The notes beneath the pieces are model-generated. The model ran no database searches, had not been told where the DNA came from, and worked only from the letters and a program-made list of their open reading frames with translations. Of a stretch of DNA of 64,000 bases, positions 13,787 through 22,853 are shown piece by piece. The stretch covers positions 1 through 64,000 of the forward strand of contig JAUUPT010000010.1 in the NCBI GenBank assembly GCA_030843315.1, written 5' to 3'. The position numbers and the translations under genes are program-made. Source of the stretch: Bacteroidaceae bacterium (GTDB lineage Bacteria; Bacteroidota; Bacteroidia; Bacteroidales; Bacteroidaceae). Within the stretch, counting starts at the first letter, position 1. Each line of letters begins with the position of its first letter.

Positions 13787-15586
13787 TTAAAATGATTCTT
13801 TATACAGGCATTTTTTTGCTTCTTCCCATGCAGCATTTAACTGTTTGACAATATGTAGCAACGCCTTCGTGTTTTCTTTTTGACAAATGTCGTCGTACTG
13901 GAATAAAAGAGAAACAAGAATGTTGACATCTTCGTCCGTCATTTGATTTCTCATTTCCGTTATCCAGCAACGTATCTTGTTGATATTTTGCTCTGAACAG
14001 GAGTGTTGATGTATCCACTCCATTTGTTTTTTCTCTCTTTTTTCGTTTGCTTGTGCTTCAGAACGTATCTGTTCAATCTCTTCTAGCGAGAGGTTTCCTG
14101 ATCTCTCAATGCGGAGCATGTTGGAATTACCGGTATCTTCGTCTTTAGCTGAAACTATAAGTAATCCATCCTTATCCACTTCAAAGGTGACACCTATTTT
14201 AGGCTTACCCGCTTCTGTGAGTCTCATACCTGATAGGTTGAAGTACCCAATCGACCTGTTTGTCTTTGCAAAATATCCTTCTCCTTGCAGAATGTGAATG
14301 GTTACAGTTGCTTGATTATCTTTGGAGGTAGTAAATTCTTCCCGCCGCTTTATTGGGATTGTTTCGTTTGCTGTGATTATCCGTGTCATGATACCACCTT
14401 CTGTTTCGACACCCAGTGAGAGGGGAGTTACATCCATTAAGATTACATCGTCAAGTTCCTTATTTAACAAAGCTCCCTCTAAGGCGGCACCTGCCGCAAC
14501 AATTTCGTCCGGATTCGTACATTTCGATGGTTCTATGCCAAAAAAATTGCGTACCATTTTCTGTACAGATGGGATGCGGGTTGAACCACCCACCAATAAT
14601 ATGTGATCAATCTCTGAATTGGAGATACCTGCTGCTTGCATTGCTTGTGAACAGGGTTGATAACATTGTTCCACGAGCGGAGACACCAGTTCTTCAAACT
14701 TTCGTCTGGTAAGCGTTTGGAGAAGATGCCGGGGAATATTGTCTATCGGTATCAGGTACGGAATATTTATTTCGGTCATTTCATTGGCTGACAGCTCTAT
14801 TTTCGCTCTTTCCGCAGCCTCTTTGATTCTTTGGACAGCCTCCGGAAACTGCCATATATTTATTGAATATTCTTGATGAAACTCCTTGATTAGCCAATCC
14901 ATGATTGCATGGTCAAAATCGTCTCCACCTAAATGGGAGTTTCCACTGGTCGCCATGACTTCATAAAAACCGTCGTTGCAATCCAGTATGGATATGTCAA
15001 AAGTTCCTCCACCCAAATCAAATACTACAATTTTTCCAGGTACACCATTTTTGATACCGAAAGCAAGTGCCGCTGCGGTAGGTTCATTTAGTATCCGCCT
15101 GACTTTTAAGCCAGCGATGATACCCGCTTCTTTAGTTGCCTGCCGTTGTTTTTCTGAAAAATAGGCAGGTACAGTGATAACAGCTTCGCTTATTTCCATA
15201 CCGAGATAATCTTCCGCACTCCTTTTCATCTTTTGAAGGATGTATGACGATATTTCTTGTGGAGTGTATTGTTTTTCTTCAATCTGTACAATCAGTTTTC
15301 CATCTTCCAACCCCCGTATTTCATAAGGCATCATTTCTGATTTTTCACTTATTTCAGAGATTTTTTCCCCAATAAAGCGTTTGATAGATGATACGGTACG
15401 TGTCGGATTAGTGATAGCCTGCCTTTTTGCAGACTCACCAACCTTTATTCCGGCCGAAGTAATTGCCACAATAGATGGCGTGGTATGTTTTCCTTCGCTA
15501 TTTGGAATAATGGTCGCATCACTTCCTTCGTAAATGGCCACACAGGAGTTTGTGGTTCCCAAATCTATGCCAATAATCTTCCCCAT
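13787..15586 (-). CDS. Hsp70 (DnaK) paralogue
   Basis: 599 residues; bacterial DnaK is about 640. The ATPase domain is complete by eye: IGIDLGTTNSC at 5-15 (phosphate 1), FDLGGGTFDIS near 187 (phosphate 2), ILLVGGSTRIP near 328 (adenosine). The substrate-binding domain starts near residue 380 (DVTPLSLGVETEGG). The lid is shorter and diverged, and the usual acidic C-terminal tail is missing (it ends EEAKKCLYKESF). With the lipoprotein gene 2 nt upstream this looks like a dedicated chaperone rather than the housekeeping one. Confidence 0.92.
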   Translation of the reverse strand: MGKIIGIDLGTTNSCVAIYEGSDATIIPNSEGKHTTPSIVAITSAGIKVGESAKRQAITNPTRTVSSIKRFIGEKISEISEKSEMMPYEIRGLEDGKLIVQIEEKQYTPQEISSYILQKMKRSAEDYLGMEISEAVITVPAYFSEKQRQATKEAGIIAGLKVRRILNEPTAAALAFGIKNGVPGKIVVFDLGGGTFDISILDCNDGFYEVMATSGNSHLGGDDFDHAIMDWLIKEFHQEYSINIWQFPEAVQRIKEAAERAKIELSANEMTEINIPYLIPIDNIPRHLLQTLTRRKFEELVSPLVEQCYQPCSQAMQAAGISNSEIDHILLVGGSTRIPSVQKMVRNFFGIEPSKCTNPDEIVAAGAALEGALLNKELDDVILMDVTPLSLGVETEGGIMTRIITANETIPIKRREEFTTSKDNQATVTIHILQGEGYFAKTNRSIGYFNLSGMRLTEAGKPKIGVTFEVDKDGLLIVSAKDEDTGNSNMLRIERSGNLSLEEIEQIRSEAQANEKREKKQMEWIHQHSCSEQNINKIRCWITEMRNQMTDEDVNILVSLLFQYDDICQKENTKALLHIVKQLNAAWEEAKKCLYKESF

Positions 15587-15588
15587 GT

Positions 15589-16614
15589 CTATTTCATTGT
15601 AATTAGAATCTGTTCTTTAATGAGTTTGTTGGGTAGACTATCTAGTTTGAGCCCGTCAGTAAGTTTTTGTTTTTGGAGTTTTTCGAATAAGGACTCCATC
15701 TGTTCGCCTATTGAATATAATTCTTTCACTTGCTTTTCTGTGCGTGTTTCTATACACAATTGATTATAATTGGAATAAGGATTTAATAACATGGATATTG
15801 TCATTGCGGCTTGTCTTCTGGTTTTTACTTGATTCCGATTGACGGCGTCCATACATCTTCGGGCATTCTGGATGAGCCGTCTGTTGGTCCTTACCCCCAT
15901 ATATGCTATTAAGTCCTCGGGAGCTATTTTTCTGTCGGAGCTTGCTTGAACCAAAAGTTCTGTAATCTTGGCAGTTGTCTTAATAACAGTACGGACGGAC
16001 TTTTCATCGTATTCGTACAAGTAGTTAAGAAAGTTAATAAAAAGGTGGTTTTCTTCACTTATGAAATCCAACATTTCCTTTTTAGATATAAATCCCTCAC
16101 TGTTCCATGCTGTCAATCGGTTTGTGTATTCAGCGAGATTTTCTGATGCAGTTCTATCTGCCTGTACCTTGTCATCCAGTCTATTGAAAAAAACTTCTGC
16201 TTCTTGGAGAGCAGAAGAACTGACTGTATTGTTATTTCTATTATTGAAAGATTGTTGAACCAGTATGATGTCTTTGTACGTCCTCTGTTTGCTATCGGCT
16301 AATCTTAGCATTTCATCGGAAATATAGTTTCCTATCGTAGCACATCGAATCATATATTGTACGGATTCGGCTTTATCCAGTGTGGTATCTGCTATCATAA
16401 AATGCAATACAGTATCTTCCAGCATTTTCCACTTTTCCAGAGTCACTATTAGGTCAGGAGTGGATATGTTTTCTATGGTACCCAGTTCTTTCTGGAATTC
16501 CCCATAAGCAGAAAAAGCCTCTATCTTGCAATCTATTTTCGATATTTGTCCTTTAGATGAACACGAGATAATCGTTAACACTAAAGCCAAGAAATAAAGT
16601 ATTCGTATTTTCAT
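15589..16614 (-). CDS. Lipoprotein encoded just upstream of the Hsp70 paralogue
   Basis: 341 residues with a lipoprotein signal (MKIRILYFLALVLTIISCSS; cysteine 18 is the likely lipidation site). The rest is strongly helical and rich in charged residues, without a recognised domain. Its stop is 2 nt before the dnaK-like start, so the two are co-translated. A surface or periplasmic lipoprotein in one operon with a cytoplasmic-type Hsp70 is unusual. The 128 nt before 16743 carry no gene. Confidence 0.7.
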   Translation of the reverse strand: MKIRILYFLALVLTIISCSSKGQISKIDCKIEAFSAYGEFQKELGTIENISTPDLIVTLEKWKMLEDTVLHFMIADTTLDKAESVQYMIRCATIGNYISDEMLRLADSKQRTYKDIILVQQSFNNRNNNTVSSSALQEAEVFFNRLDDKVQADRTASENLAEYTNRLTAWNSEGFISKKEMLDFISEENHLFINFLNYLYEYDEKSVRTVIKTTAKITELLVQASSDRKIAPEDLIAYMGVRTNRRLIQNARRCMDAVNRNQVKTRRQAAMTISMLLNPYSNYNQLCIETRTEKQVKELYSIGEQMESLFEKLQKQKLTDGLKLDSLPNKLIKEQILITMK

Positions 16615-16742
16615 TGTTGTTGAATGTTAATTGCTTATAATCAGTGTTCTTGTTTGTTGTATGATGATGGTATGAGTTTGTTTGTATCTTATTTTATAGA
16701 AAATATGGTGACCTGAAACCTTTTTCGCCGTTTGACCGTCCA

Positions 16743-17000
16743 TTATAACTGGCAAATGTTTTTGTCATCAATCGCTGTTAGACTAAGAATGGGTGCTCTA
16801 AGTTTGATAAACTTCCAAAATATGTATTTTAGAGACATTATACAGATTTCTTTTTGACATGTTTGAAGTGGAATCTTTTCTTGCGTCTGGTTCATTTTCA
16901 TTTTGGGGTATAGGCGATCTACTTTGGTATCACTCTTACCAATGGATTTTGTTATTAGCATTTTGCTATTAGCTAAATTGTATCTAACTTTTTCTTTCAT
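16743..17000 (-). CDS. Possible small basic protein, 85 aa
   Basis: Family not recognised. The N-terminal half (KVRYNLANSKMLITKSIGKS) is basic. A good -7 box, TACTTTTG on the minus strand (CAAAAGTA at 17012-17019), lies 11 nt upstream of the ATG, which is the main reason to believe it. The C-terminal half is less protein-like and could be decayed. Confidence 0.4.
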   Translation of the reverse strand: MKEKVRYNLANSKMLITKSIGKSDTKVDRLYPKMKMNQTQEKIPLQTCQKEICIMSLKYIFWKFIKLRAPILSLTAIDDKNICQL

Positions 17001-17011
17001 ATCTTTTTTTG

Positions 17012-17019
17012 CAAAAGTA
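17012..17019 (-). promoter_or_regulatory. Bacteroides -7 box
   Basis: TACTTTTG on the minus strand matches TAnnTTTG; it would start transcription of the 16743-17000 frame with a very short leader. No clear -33 TTTG was identified. Confidence 0.5.
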
Positions 17020-17040
17020 TGAATAATTGCACATACTATA

Positions 17041-17243
17041 AAATCGAACTTGTATGCTTTAATTATATTTATGCAATTGAACTTTATTGAAAATAATTAA
17101 TCGAACCTAAATACTATAAGTTAGTTATGTTTTGTAAGTCGCTGTTATTTTAGATCGTATCGAACATTTATGAACTGTTAGTGTTGATGAGTAGTGTGAT
17201 TTATATTAAGTTTGATTATGTGTTTATATTTAATTAATCAAAC
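17041..17243. promoter_or_regulatory. Cluster of AGTTTGATTA / TTAATCGAAC sites upstream of the recombinase-like gene
   Basis: In the AT-rich gap 17001-17474 the word occurs as AAATCGAACT (17041), AATTGAACT (17075), TTAATCGAAC (17097), ATCGAAC (17159), AGTTTGATTA (17209) and TTAATCAAAC (17234). The last two form an inverted pair 15 nt apart. An inverted pair of the same word with 16-nt spacing stands at 21366-21401 before the helicase gene. Probably operator sites for a regulator of this region. Confidence 0.5.
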
Positions 17244-17474
17244 ATTAGTATTGTTATTTTTATAAAGCTAGAATTGATAATCTATTGTTAATTAAGAGGA
17301 GATAAATTAGGAAGTAGAATGTTCTATGAGCTTCTAAAAGATACTGTTTGGTATCTTTTGGCTTTATCATATTGTGTGTAATTTCTGAATCATCGATTAA
17401 GTGAAATGAACCGTTAATAGTATATAAAGTAACATGCATTTAAAGTATGATTTTTATTATTTGAATATTAATTG

Positions 17475-17482
17475 TACCTTTG
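17475..17482 (+). promoter_or_regulatory. Bacteroides -7 box for the recombinase-like gene
   Basis: TACCTTTG, a perfect TAnnTTTG, 22 nt before the ATG at 17505. It rules out the longer frame from 17472, whose start lies upstream of the inferred transcript start. Confidence 0.7.
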
Positions 17483-17504
17483 TGCATTAATAAAAAATAA
17501 ATCC

Positions 17505-18104
17505 ATGACCAGAATAGGTTATATAAAACTGAATGTATCGAGCACCTCTCAAGACAGTATGGAAATACTGGAGAGTCTTGGCTGTAAGAAGATTATTATA
17601 GAGCAAGTAGAAGATGAAGTAACACGTCCTCAATGGAAGCGTATGCTAACTCAACTGAAAAAGTCAGATGAGCTAGTTGTTCTTGGTCTCAGTAATGCAA
17701 TTAGAGGGTTGCGCGAACTTGCTGCATTTTTTGAGTTATGTCGTATAAAGAAAATCCGTTTGATTTCTCTAAAAGATAAGCTAGATTCCAATGATGAACT
17801 ATTTCCCGCTTCTACTTCTAAATTCATGGATGTATTTGCTTCTTTAATGGGAGATATAGCCGTGGAAAGAGGGGCTAGTGCTCGCATCCGTGCACAGAAT
17901 AGAGGGAATGCTCTCGGGCGGCCGGTTGGCAGTCGGGATAAGCAGAGAGAAAAACTCTGCATTGAACTTTATATGGGTGGTAGCAATGTTGAAGATATTT
18001 TAAAAGAGACAGGGTTTCGTTCAAAAAGTTCAGTTTTTAGAATTTTGAGGAATAATGGTATGGAACCTGACCGTCGTCCGGGTAAAAAGAAAAAAGCAGA
18101 TTAG
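17505..18104 (+). CDS. Serine-recombinase/resolvase-like protein with degenerate active site
   Basis: 199 residues from the ATG chosen by the -7 box. The resolvase fold is recognisable by STSQDS near residue 14, TRPQWKRML near 46, ERGASARIRAQ near 125 and a C-terminal HTH (EDILKETGFRSKSSVFRILR). Against gamma-delta resolvase, the arginine of the Y-A-R-V-S motif is not present (YIKLNVSS, with a short insertion) and the D-R of LDRLGR is replaced by S-N (LSNAIRGL); only the second Arg remains. So strand exchange looks impaired and the protein may act as a DNA-binding regulator. It is the only plus-strand gene of the element in view. Confidence 0.75.
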   Translation: MTRIGYIKLNVSSTSQDSMEILESLGCKKIIIEQVEDEVTRPQWKRMLTQLKKSDELVVLGLSNAIRGLRELAAFFELCRIKKIRLISLKDKLDSNDELFPASTSKFMDVFASLMGDIAVERGASARIRAQNRGNALGRPVGSRDKQREKLCIELYMGGSNVEDILKETGFRSKSSVFRILRNNGMEPDRRPGKKKKAD

Positions 18105-19153
18105 GCTATCAAATTATGCACAAATATGATAATCGTCAAACAGATGGCTACATATAAGCTAAATATACGTTCTCTTTCCTTTACATATTGAAGATCTGCA
18201 AGTCTTGCTGAACAGATTATTGTCATCCATCCGAACAAGATGGACGTTGCTAGTGTGCGTGGACGGAATCCAACTATCGAAAATTCGATATATAATGCTG
18301 CCATGCCTAATAATAGCAATGGTATATAAATTAGATTCCTTTGAGAAAAAAACAGTTCGTTCCACTTTCTAGGTACCCAATCATGTAGCTTTGCGCCTAT
18401 TTCTATGATCAGAAATAAAGCTAAAACGATGTATATCACATAAGGTTTGGGTGTAAGGGAAAGAAATGCCATCTGTATAATGCAATATCCCAAATAAATA
18501 ACGCCGACCTGTATGGCTGTTTCAGCCACGACTAATTGTGTCCAGGCAAGCCATCGAGGAATACGAACCGATTCCTTTCTTCTGTGCAGGTCCACTACAA
18601 GGAATAGTGAAGGAAAAATTACCGAAAAACAAAATACACAAGCTTTGAATAGAGTTATTTGTAATCCGCTGGCACCTATATTGCCCATTGATGCAATCAC
18701 GTACAAGATTACCAATAGCAGAATGGCAAAAGCCGTATAATACAACGCTATGAAAAAATGTCTGAAAAGTTGGTAAATACGGTTGGATATACGGATTCCA
18801 TCACTCAGGCACAACGTTGCCAGTGCCGCTATCCATGATGTCAACATCAGCGTATGAGGAAATCCGGCATGATAGGCTCCCGTCATGTAGATAACAAAAA
18901 GTGCCGGTGTTCCATAATAAATGACTCTTTTTATCCTGCCAAGATAGTGCATCCCGCAAAGAGATGGAATACCAAAACACAGCCATTCGCTTTGCCGGGT
19001 GTACAGGTACAACAAGAAGGTGAGAGTTGCGCATCCGAATTCTATTGGAACATCAACGAATGTCATTTTTGTTAGTGTCCGTATTATGGTCAGTAGTTTT
19101 GCAGGAAGAATTCTTGCCCAAATCATTGTTTTAGAAGAATTTGAATTTTGCAT
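18101..19153 (-). CDS. Polytopic membrane protein, DUF4153-like
   Basis: 350 residues with about nine or ten hydrophobic segments across the whole length (for example LYYTAFAILLLVILYVIA, YVIYIVLALFLIIEIG, LYVAICLTIIIFVHNL). Overall layout suggests the DUF4153 family of integral membrane proteins, unknown function; the match is tentative. Its start overlaps the 3' end of the helicase gene by 23 nt, so it is probably co-transcribed; its 3' end overlaps the recombinase-like gene by 4 nt in convergent orientation. Confidence 0.65.
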   Translation of the reverse strand: MQNSNSSKTMIWARILPAKLLTIIRTLTKMTFVDVPIEFGCATLTFLLYLYTRQSEWLCFGIPSLCGMHYLGRIKRVIYYGTPALFVIYMTGAYHAGFPHTLMLTSWIAALATLCLSDGIRISNRIYQLFRHFFIALYYTAFAILLLVILYVIASMGNIGASGLQITLFKACVFCFSVIFPSLFLVVDLHRRKESVRIPRWLAWTQLVVAETAIQVGVIYLGYCIIQMAFLSLTPKPYVIYIVLALFLIIEIGAKLHDWVPRKWNELFFSQRNLIYIPLLLLGMAALYIEFSIVGFRPRTLATSILFGWMTIICSARLADLQYVKERERIFSLYVAICLTIIIFVHNLIA

Positions 19154-21299
19154 TATTATCCATTAGGAGTCTGCCTTCCGACATGGTTTGGTGGCTTCCT
19201 GACTTACATTCAAATAAATCAAGGGAGATATTTGAAAAGAAAAAATAGGGAATGGAAAGTCCGGGAAACGACTCTTCTTTCGCTCTGTATAATGATGAAA
19301 AGTCCTTAGAGGAGGCATAATAGGTTTTGCCTCCCTGATGAAAGCTTACTTCTGTACCTTGAATGGAGGTTATCTGTACTTTCTTGAAAGGAGGATCTGA
19401 AGGTGTAGGCTTATTCGCTACATAATAGTCACCGGTTTTTATAGTGGCAGGTCTCATTCGGTTGGGTGTAGCCATCTCCCAAGTATTGTATTCAGTCATT
19501 ATGGCGAGTTGTTTTCTGGGGCGCGTGAGGGCTACGTACAAACATCTTCTTTCCTCTTCGATGGCATCTGCACCTTCTTTAATGGCAATATCACAAGGGT
19601 AGCTCCCAATACACATGTCGAGAATGTAACAATAGTCAGCTTCCAGACCTTTTGCCGAATGAATGGTGGAGATAATGACGGCATCATCCGTTGCCGGGTT
19701 TGTGCCTGTTTGCGGGTCCAACACATAGTCGTTGATGAATCCGGAAAGTGATTTCGCATTTGCGGCAATTTCAATCAAAGCGGCAAAGTCTTTCTTTCGC
19801 CTGTTCCAGTCTTTTTGATATTTATCGGATAGCAAATCGACCAATGATTTTACGATTCCTGATAGGCACGACTGGGTATCCATGCTTTGGGATAAAGCAT
19901 ACCTTATTACTTGAGCAGGCGCGCTGAAGTGAGTCGTGTCTTTCATCAAATCCACCATCTCTTCCAATGTATTTTCATCTTTCATGGAGCCAATCATCTT
20001 CTTCGCTTTGGATTCGCCGATTCCCGGCCAAAGTTCGAGGTATCTCATCCAAGCCAACTCGTCGTGCGGGTTTGCGATGATGCGCAAAGTGGATACGACA
20101 TCCCTTATATGTGCCGATTTCAATAGAGAGATACCTCCGTACAGGACGTATGGGATATGATTGGCCAGCAGAGTTGCTTCTACCTGTTTTGCTTGATACG
20201 CATTTCTTGCCAGTACCATGTGATCAGCATAGTGTGCTCCATTTTTGAGATGCTCTTTGATGTCGGATTCAATAAATACAGCTTCTTCCGCCTTGTTATT
20301 CACAAAAACCAAAAGCGGCTTTTTACCTTTCTTCTGCTGTGCTACAAGCTTCTTCTCGTATTTCAATGGCGACATTTCGAGCAATTGATTGGATACATCC
20401 AAAATCGCTTGCGAGCTGCGATAGTTTCTGACCAGCTTCATTACCGTTGAATCAGGAACACGCTCTTTGAAAGAATGGATGGAGTGAAAGTCTGCTCCCC
20501 TGAAGGCATAGATGGACTGTGCATCATCTCCGACACAAAACAGGTGGCAACCGGGCATGAATATCTCAAGTAGTTTCCATTGCAACGGGTTGGTGTCCTG
20601 CATTTCGTCTACCAGTATATGGTCATACCGTGAAGTTACCCGTTGGCGGAGAGGTGCGTTTTGAGTAAGGGCATCAACGGCTTTGATAAGTATGTCATCA
20701 TAATCTAAATATCGGTGTTGCTTTTTGTATTCCTCGTAGAGTCCGATGATGTGTTCTATGGTTCCCGTGATGCTTTTCAAATAAGACTCGGTGGCTTGAT
20801 CGCCAAATTTGTTATACAGAAACTTATGTACAGACACACTCATTTCACAATCCGTGTTCAACTGAAATGAGCGGATAGAAAGTATGTCTGACGCTTTTAT
20901 GCTATCAGTAAGGCTGTTCTTCTCTTTGTTGAATACAAGCCTCATGACAACCTCTTGGTCGTCTCCGTCAATAATAGTCCATCCACCCATGTGGAAGAAA
21001 TCTGGATTGGCACGGATAATCTCTAAGCACCAGCCATGAAAGGTTGAGCCTTGCAGCATCGCATCTATTTTTTCTTCGGCAAGGATATGGGCGGCACGTA
21101 CTGCAATCTCGTTGGCAGACTTTCGGGTGAATGAGATGATTTTTAACCGGGATGAGTCAACGTTGTTTTTGATCAGCCATGCGGCTCTTGAGATGATGGT
21201 CATCGTCTTCCCTGTTCCGGCACCAGCAAGTAGCAATAAGTGCTTCCCGTTAAAAGTGACAGCCGCTTTTTGTTCTTTGTTTAAGTTGTTCAGATACAT
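19131..21299 (-). CDS. UvrD/Rep-type superfamily 1 DNA helicase
   Basis: 722 residues from the ATG at 21299 (MYLNNLNKEQKAAVTF, the usual Q-motif start); an upstream ATG would add 13 unrelated residues. Motif I LAGAGTGKT near 24, motif II VDEMQDTNPLQ near 220, motif III GDDAQSIYAFRGAD near 248, motif IV RNYRSSQ near 283, motif V STIHSAKGLEADY near 540, motif VI LYVALTRPRKQ near 590. A 3'-5' helicase of this kind may serve element replication or DNA processing. The inverted site pair at 21366-21401 lies 67 bp upstream. Confidence 0.88.
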   Translation of the reverse strand: MYLNNLNKEQKAAVTFNGKHLLLLAGAGTGKTMTIISRAAWLIKNNVDSSRLKIISFTRKSANEIAVRAAHILAEEKIDAMLQGSTFHGWCLEIIRANPDFFHMGGWTIIDGDDQEVVMRLVFNKEKNSLTDSIKASDILSIRSFQLNTDCEMSVSVHKFLYNKFGDQATESYLKSITGTIEHIIGLYEEYKKQHRYLDYDDILIKAVDALTQNAPLRQRVTSRYDHILVDEMQDTNPLQWKLLEIFMPGCHLFCVGDDAQSIYAFRGADFHSIHSFKERVPDSTVMKLVRNYRSSQAILDVSNQLLEMSPLKYEKKLVAQQKKGKKPLLVFVNNKAEEAVFIESDIKEHLKNGAHYADHMVLARNAYQAKQVEATLLANHIPYVLYGGISLLKSAHIRDVVSTLRIIANPHDELAWMRYLELWPGIGESKAKKMIGSMKDENTLEEMVDLMKDTTHFSAPAQVIRYALSQSMDTQSCLSGIVKSLVDLLSDKYQKDWNRRKKDFAALIEIAANAKSLSGFINDYVLDPQTGTNPATDDAVIISTIHSAKGLEADYCYILDMCIGSYPCDIAIKEGADAIEEERRCLYVALTRPRKQLAIMTEYNTWEMATPNRMRPATIKTGDYYVANKPTPSDPPFKKVQITSIQGTEVSFHQGGKTYYASSKDFSSLYRAKEESFPGLSIPYFFFSNISLDLFECKSGSHQTMSEGRLLMDNNAKFKFF

Positions 21300-21365
21300 T
21301 TTTCTATTTATTTTATACACAAATATCGTGAAAAACAACGAGATAAGAAAGCATTATGAGTATAA

Positions 21366-21401
21366 AGTTTGATTATTATATCTATTTAATTAAATCGAAC
21401 T
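21366..21401. promoter_or_regulatory. Inverted AGTTTGATTA ... AAATCGAACT pair upstream of the helicase gene
   Basis: AGTTTGATTA at 21366-21375 and AAATCGAACT at 21392-21401, 16 nt apart, match the inverted pair at 17209-17243 upstream of the recombinase-like gene. Likely the same regulator binds both. Confidence 0.5.
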
Positions 21402-21552
21402 AATATCGGATTTAGGATATTTGTATTGGCTAATCCAAATTCAATATTTACAGCTTAATTATAAATTGTTTATCAATATGTTGTGGATTAACAAGTCTGA
21501 TGTTCATTAATTGATAGTGATGTCTATTAACGCTTTACTACAAAAAGTGACA

Positions 21553-21578
21553 AGTCTGATTTAATGTAAAATCAGACT
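21553..21578. repeat. Perfect 10-bp inverted repeat
   Basis: AGTCTGATTT (21553-21562) and AAATCAGACT (21569-21578), spacer 6 nt. It lies in the 335-nt gap between the stop of the 21635-22681 gene and the helicase start. Either an operator or a terminator without a T-run. The word AAGTCTGATG recurs once nearby, about 21495. Nothing else gene-like is seen in the gap. Confidence 0.5.
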
Positions 21579-21634
21579 AAATATAGGACTTGGACATACT
21601 ATACCTGAATCTGACGAATTACCAGTATTGAAAC

Positions 21635-22681
21635 TTATACTGGTTCCAATCCAAAGGTATCTATCAATAACTGTAAAGCTGGATTTGCTTGGAGGAATTG
21701 ACCTAAAACAGCTTCTTGCAAAGGTCGTTGAAGCAGAATGTCGGCAATATCAATCCCGGCATTCCATTGTTCATCGCTTGTATTTTCTTCCATCAGATTT
21801 GAAATAGACACTGAGAAATGTTCTGATTTTAATTTAGCATAAAAGGCATACCATGTATCATACGCTTTTGAATCAGGGAAAAGGCATATTCTTCTGCCTT
21901 GAAGAATGTGATACCTTGAATGAAGACAACCATTCTTACCGCCACTGGCAATCCAAACAAACTCCCTCATGTAGGCTGCACTAATTAATGCTGATTTTTC
22001 GCTTTCGACAATGGCAATTGGTTTATCCGGATATAGCTTCAGGAGATGTTCTCCAAAGAAGCATTGCTCTAAATGAAAGTTTTCAAGTTTCATTTCGCTA
22101 TGAGCCCAAGTAATCCGGCTGTACCCTTCTTTCACTCGATGCCCATTGCTTCGGTGGTAGAGCATAATCTTTCCGGTACGGATTTCTCCATCAATGGATA
22201 CTTGCCAGAATACAGTAGCAGCACCATTCCATTTTTTCGATGTGCCTACGTGGTATTCTTTGAATAACTCTGTCGTTTCGTTCTGTCCAAGTTTTGTGCA
22301 GAGGAAAAAAAATAGATTGTTGTTTGCATACCAGTGTCCGGAACACGAAGCACACATTACTTTCTTGTCAATGCAACTTACCATATGAGGTTGTGAGATA
22401 TGTGGGCGTACTTGTTTTATGAAAGTCGTTGTAACTTGATCGTTACCTGCATCCATCAGTTCTTTTAGAGCTTCGGGATTGTCTCTAAAAAACGCTGCCG
22501 GCGGATAATGGTAGCCACAATTATTGGTTCTATTGCACTTACCCACAGTTTCGGGAAAGATAAAGCTGCCTTCTGTATCCGCATAACGTGTAAATTCCTT
22601 CTGCCGTCCGCAACCGGGACAAGTGTATCGATTCTTGTTGGTACGGTCATATTTTTCTAATACGAATCTATAGCTTTTCAT
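21635..22681 (-). CDS. Primase-like protein with N-terminal zinc finger and TOPRIM-like domain (DUF6371 type)
   Basis: 348 residues. The zinc-finger-like N-terminus has CPGCGR near residue 21 and C-N-R-T-N-N-C-G-Y near 49-55; a second pair CASCSG lies near 110. The middle holds IAIVESEKSALISAA (about 222-236) and WIASGGKNGC (about 240-249), typical of TOPRIM-fold primase-like proteins of Bacteroidales mobile elements. It probably makes primers for element replication or takes part in mobilisation; this is inference. It is encoded after the DUF3987 gene, the usual neighbour. Confidence 0.75.
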   Translation of the reverse strand: MKSYRFVLEKYDRTNKNRYTCPGCGRQKEFTRYADTEGSFIFPETVGKCNRTNNCGYHYPPAAFFRDNPEALKELMDAGNDQVTTTFIKQVRPHISQPHMVSCIDKKVMCASCSGHWYANNNLFFFLCTKLGQNETTELFKEYHVGTSKKWNGAATVFWQVSIDGEIRTGKIMLYHRSNGHRVKEGYSRITWAHSEMKLENFHLEQCFFGEHLLKLYPDKPIAIVESEKSALISAAYMREFVWIASGGKNGCLHSRYHILQGRRICLFPDSKAYDTWYAFYAKLKSEHFSVSISNLMEENTSDEQWNAGIDIADILLQRPLQEAVLGQFLQANPALQLLIDTFGLEPV

Positions 22682-22710
22682 GAATTATTCGCTGTTTTGA
22701 GGACTAAAAT

Positions 22711-22834
22711 GCCAATATCGCCATCGAAATGGTATTGTTTCACTCTTTAGATATTGCATATATTATCCGTTGATATTCAGATTCTTGTTTGTATAAAATA
22801 GAATTTTAAAGATGGCAAATCGCCAATATCGCCA
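22711..22834. repeat. Direct repeat of GCCAATATCGCCA
   Basis: The 13-mer GCCAATATCGCCA occurs at 22711 and 22822, the second copy followed by a third partial repeat (GAATCGCCAGTG). It lies in the 172-nt gap between the DUF3987 and DUF6371 genes; no gene is seen there. On the minus strand one frame reads a G-D-S-G-D-I-G-D repeat, so it may be decayed coding sequence. Confidence 0.35.
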
Positions 22835-22853
22835 GAATCGCCAGTGTGTATTA

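Noticed and set aside
17472..17504. Longer start for the recombinase-like gene
   Set aside because: The -7 box lies at 17475-17482, so the extra codons would be upstream of the transcript start.
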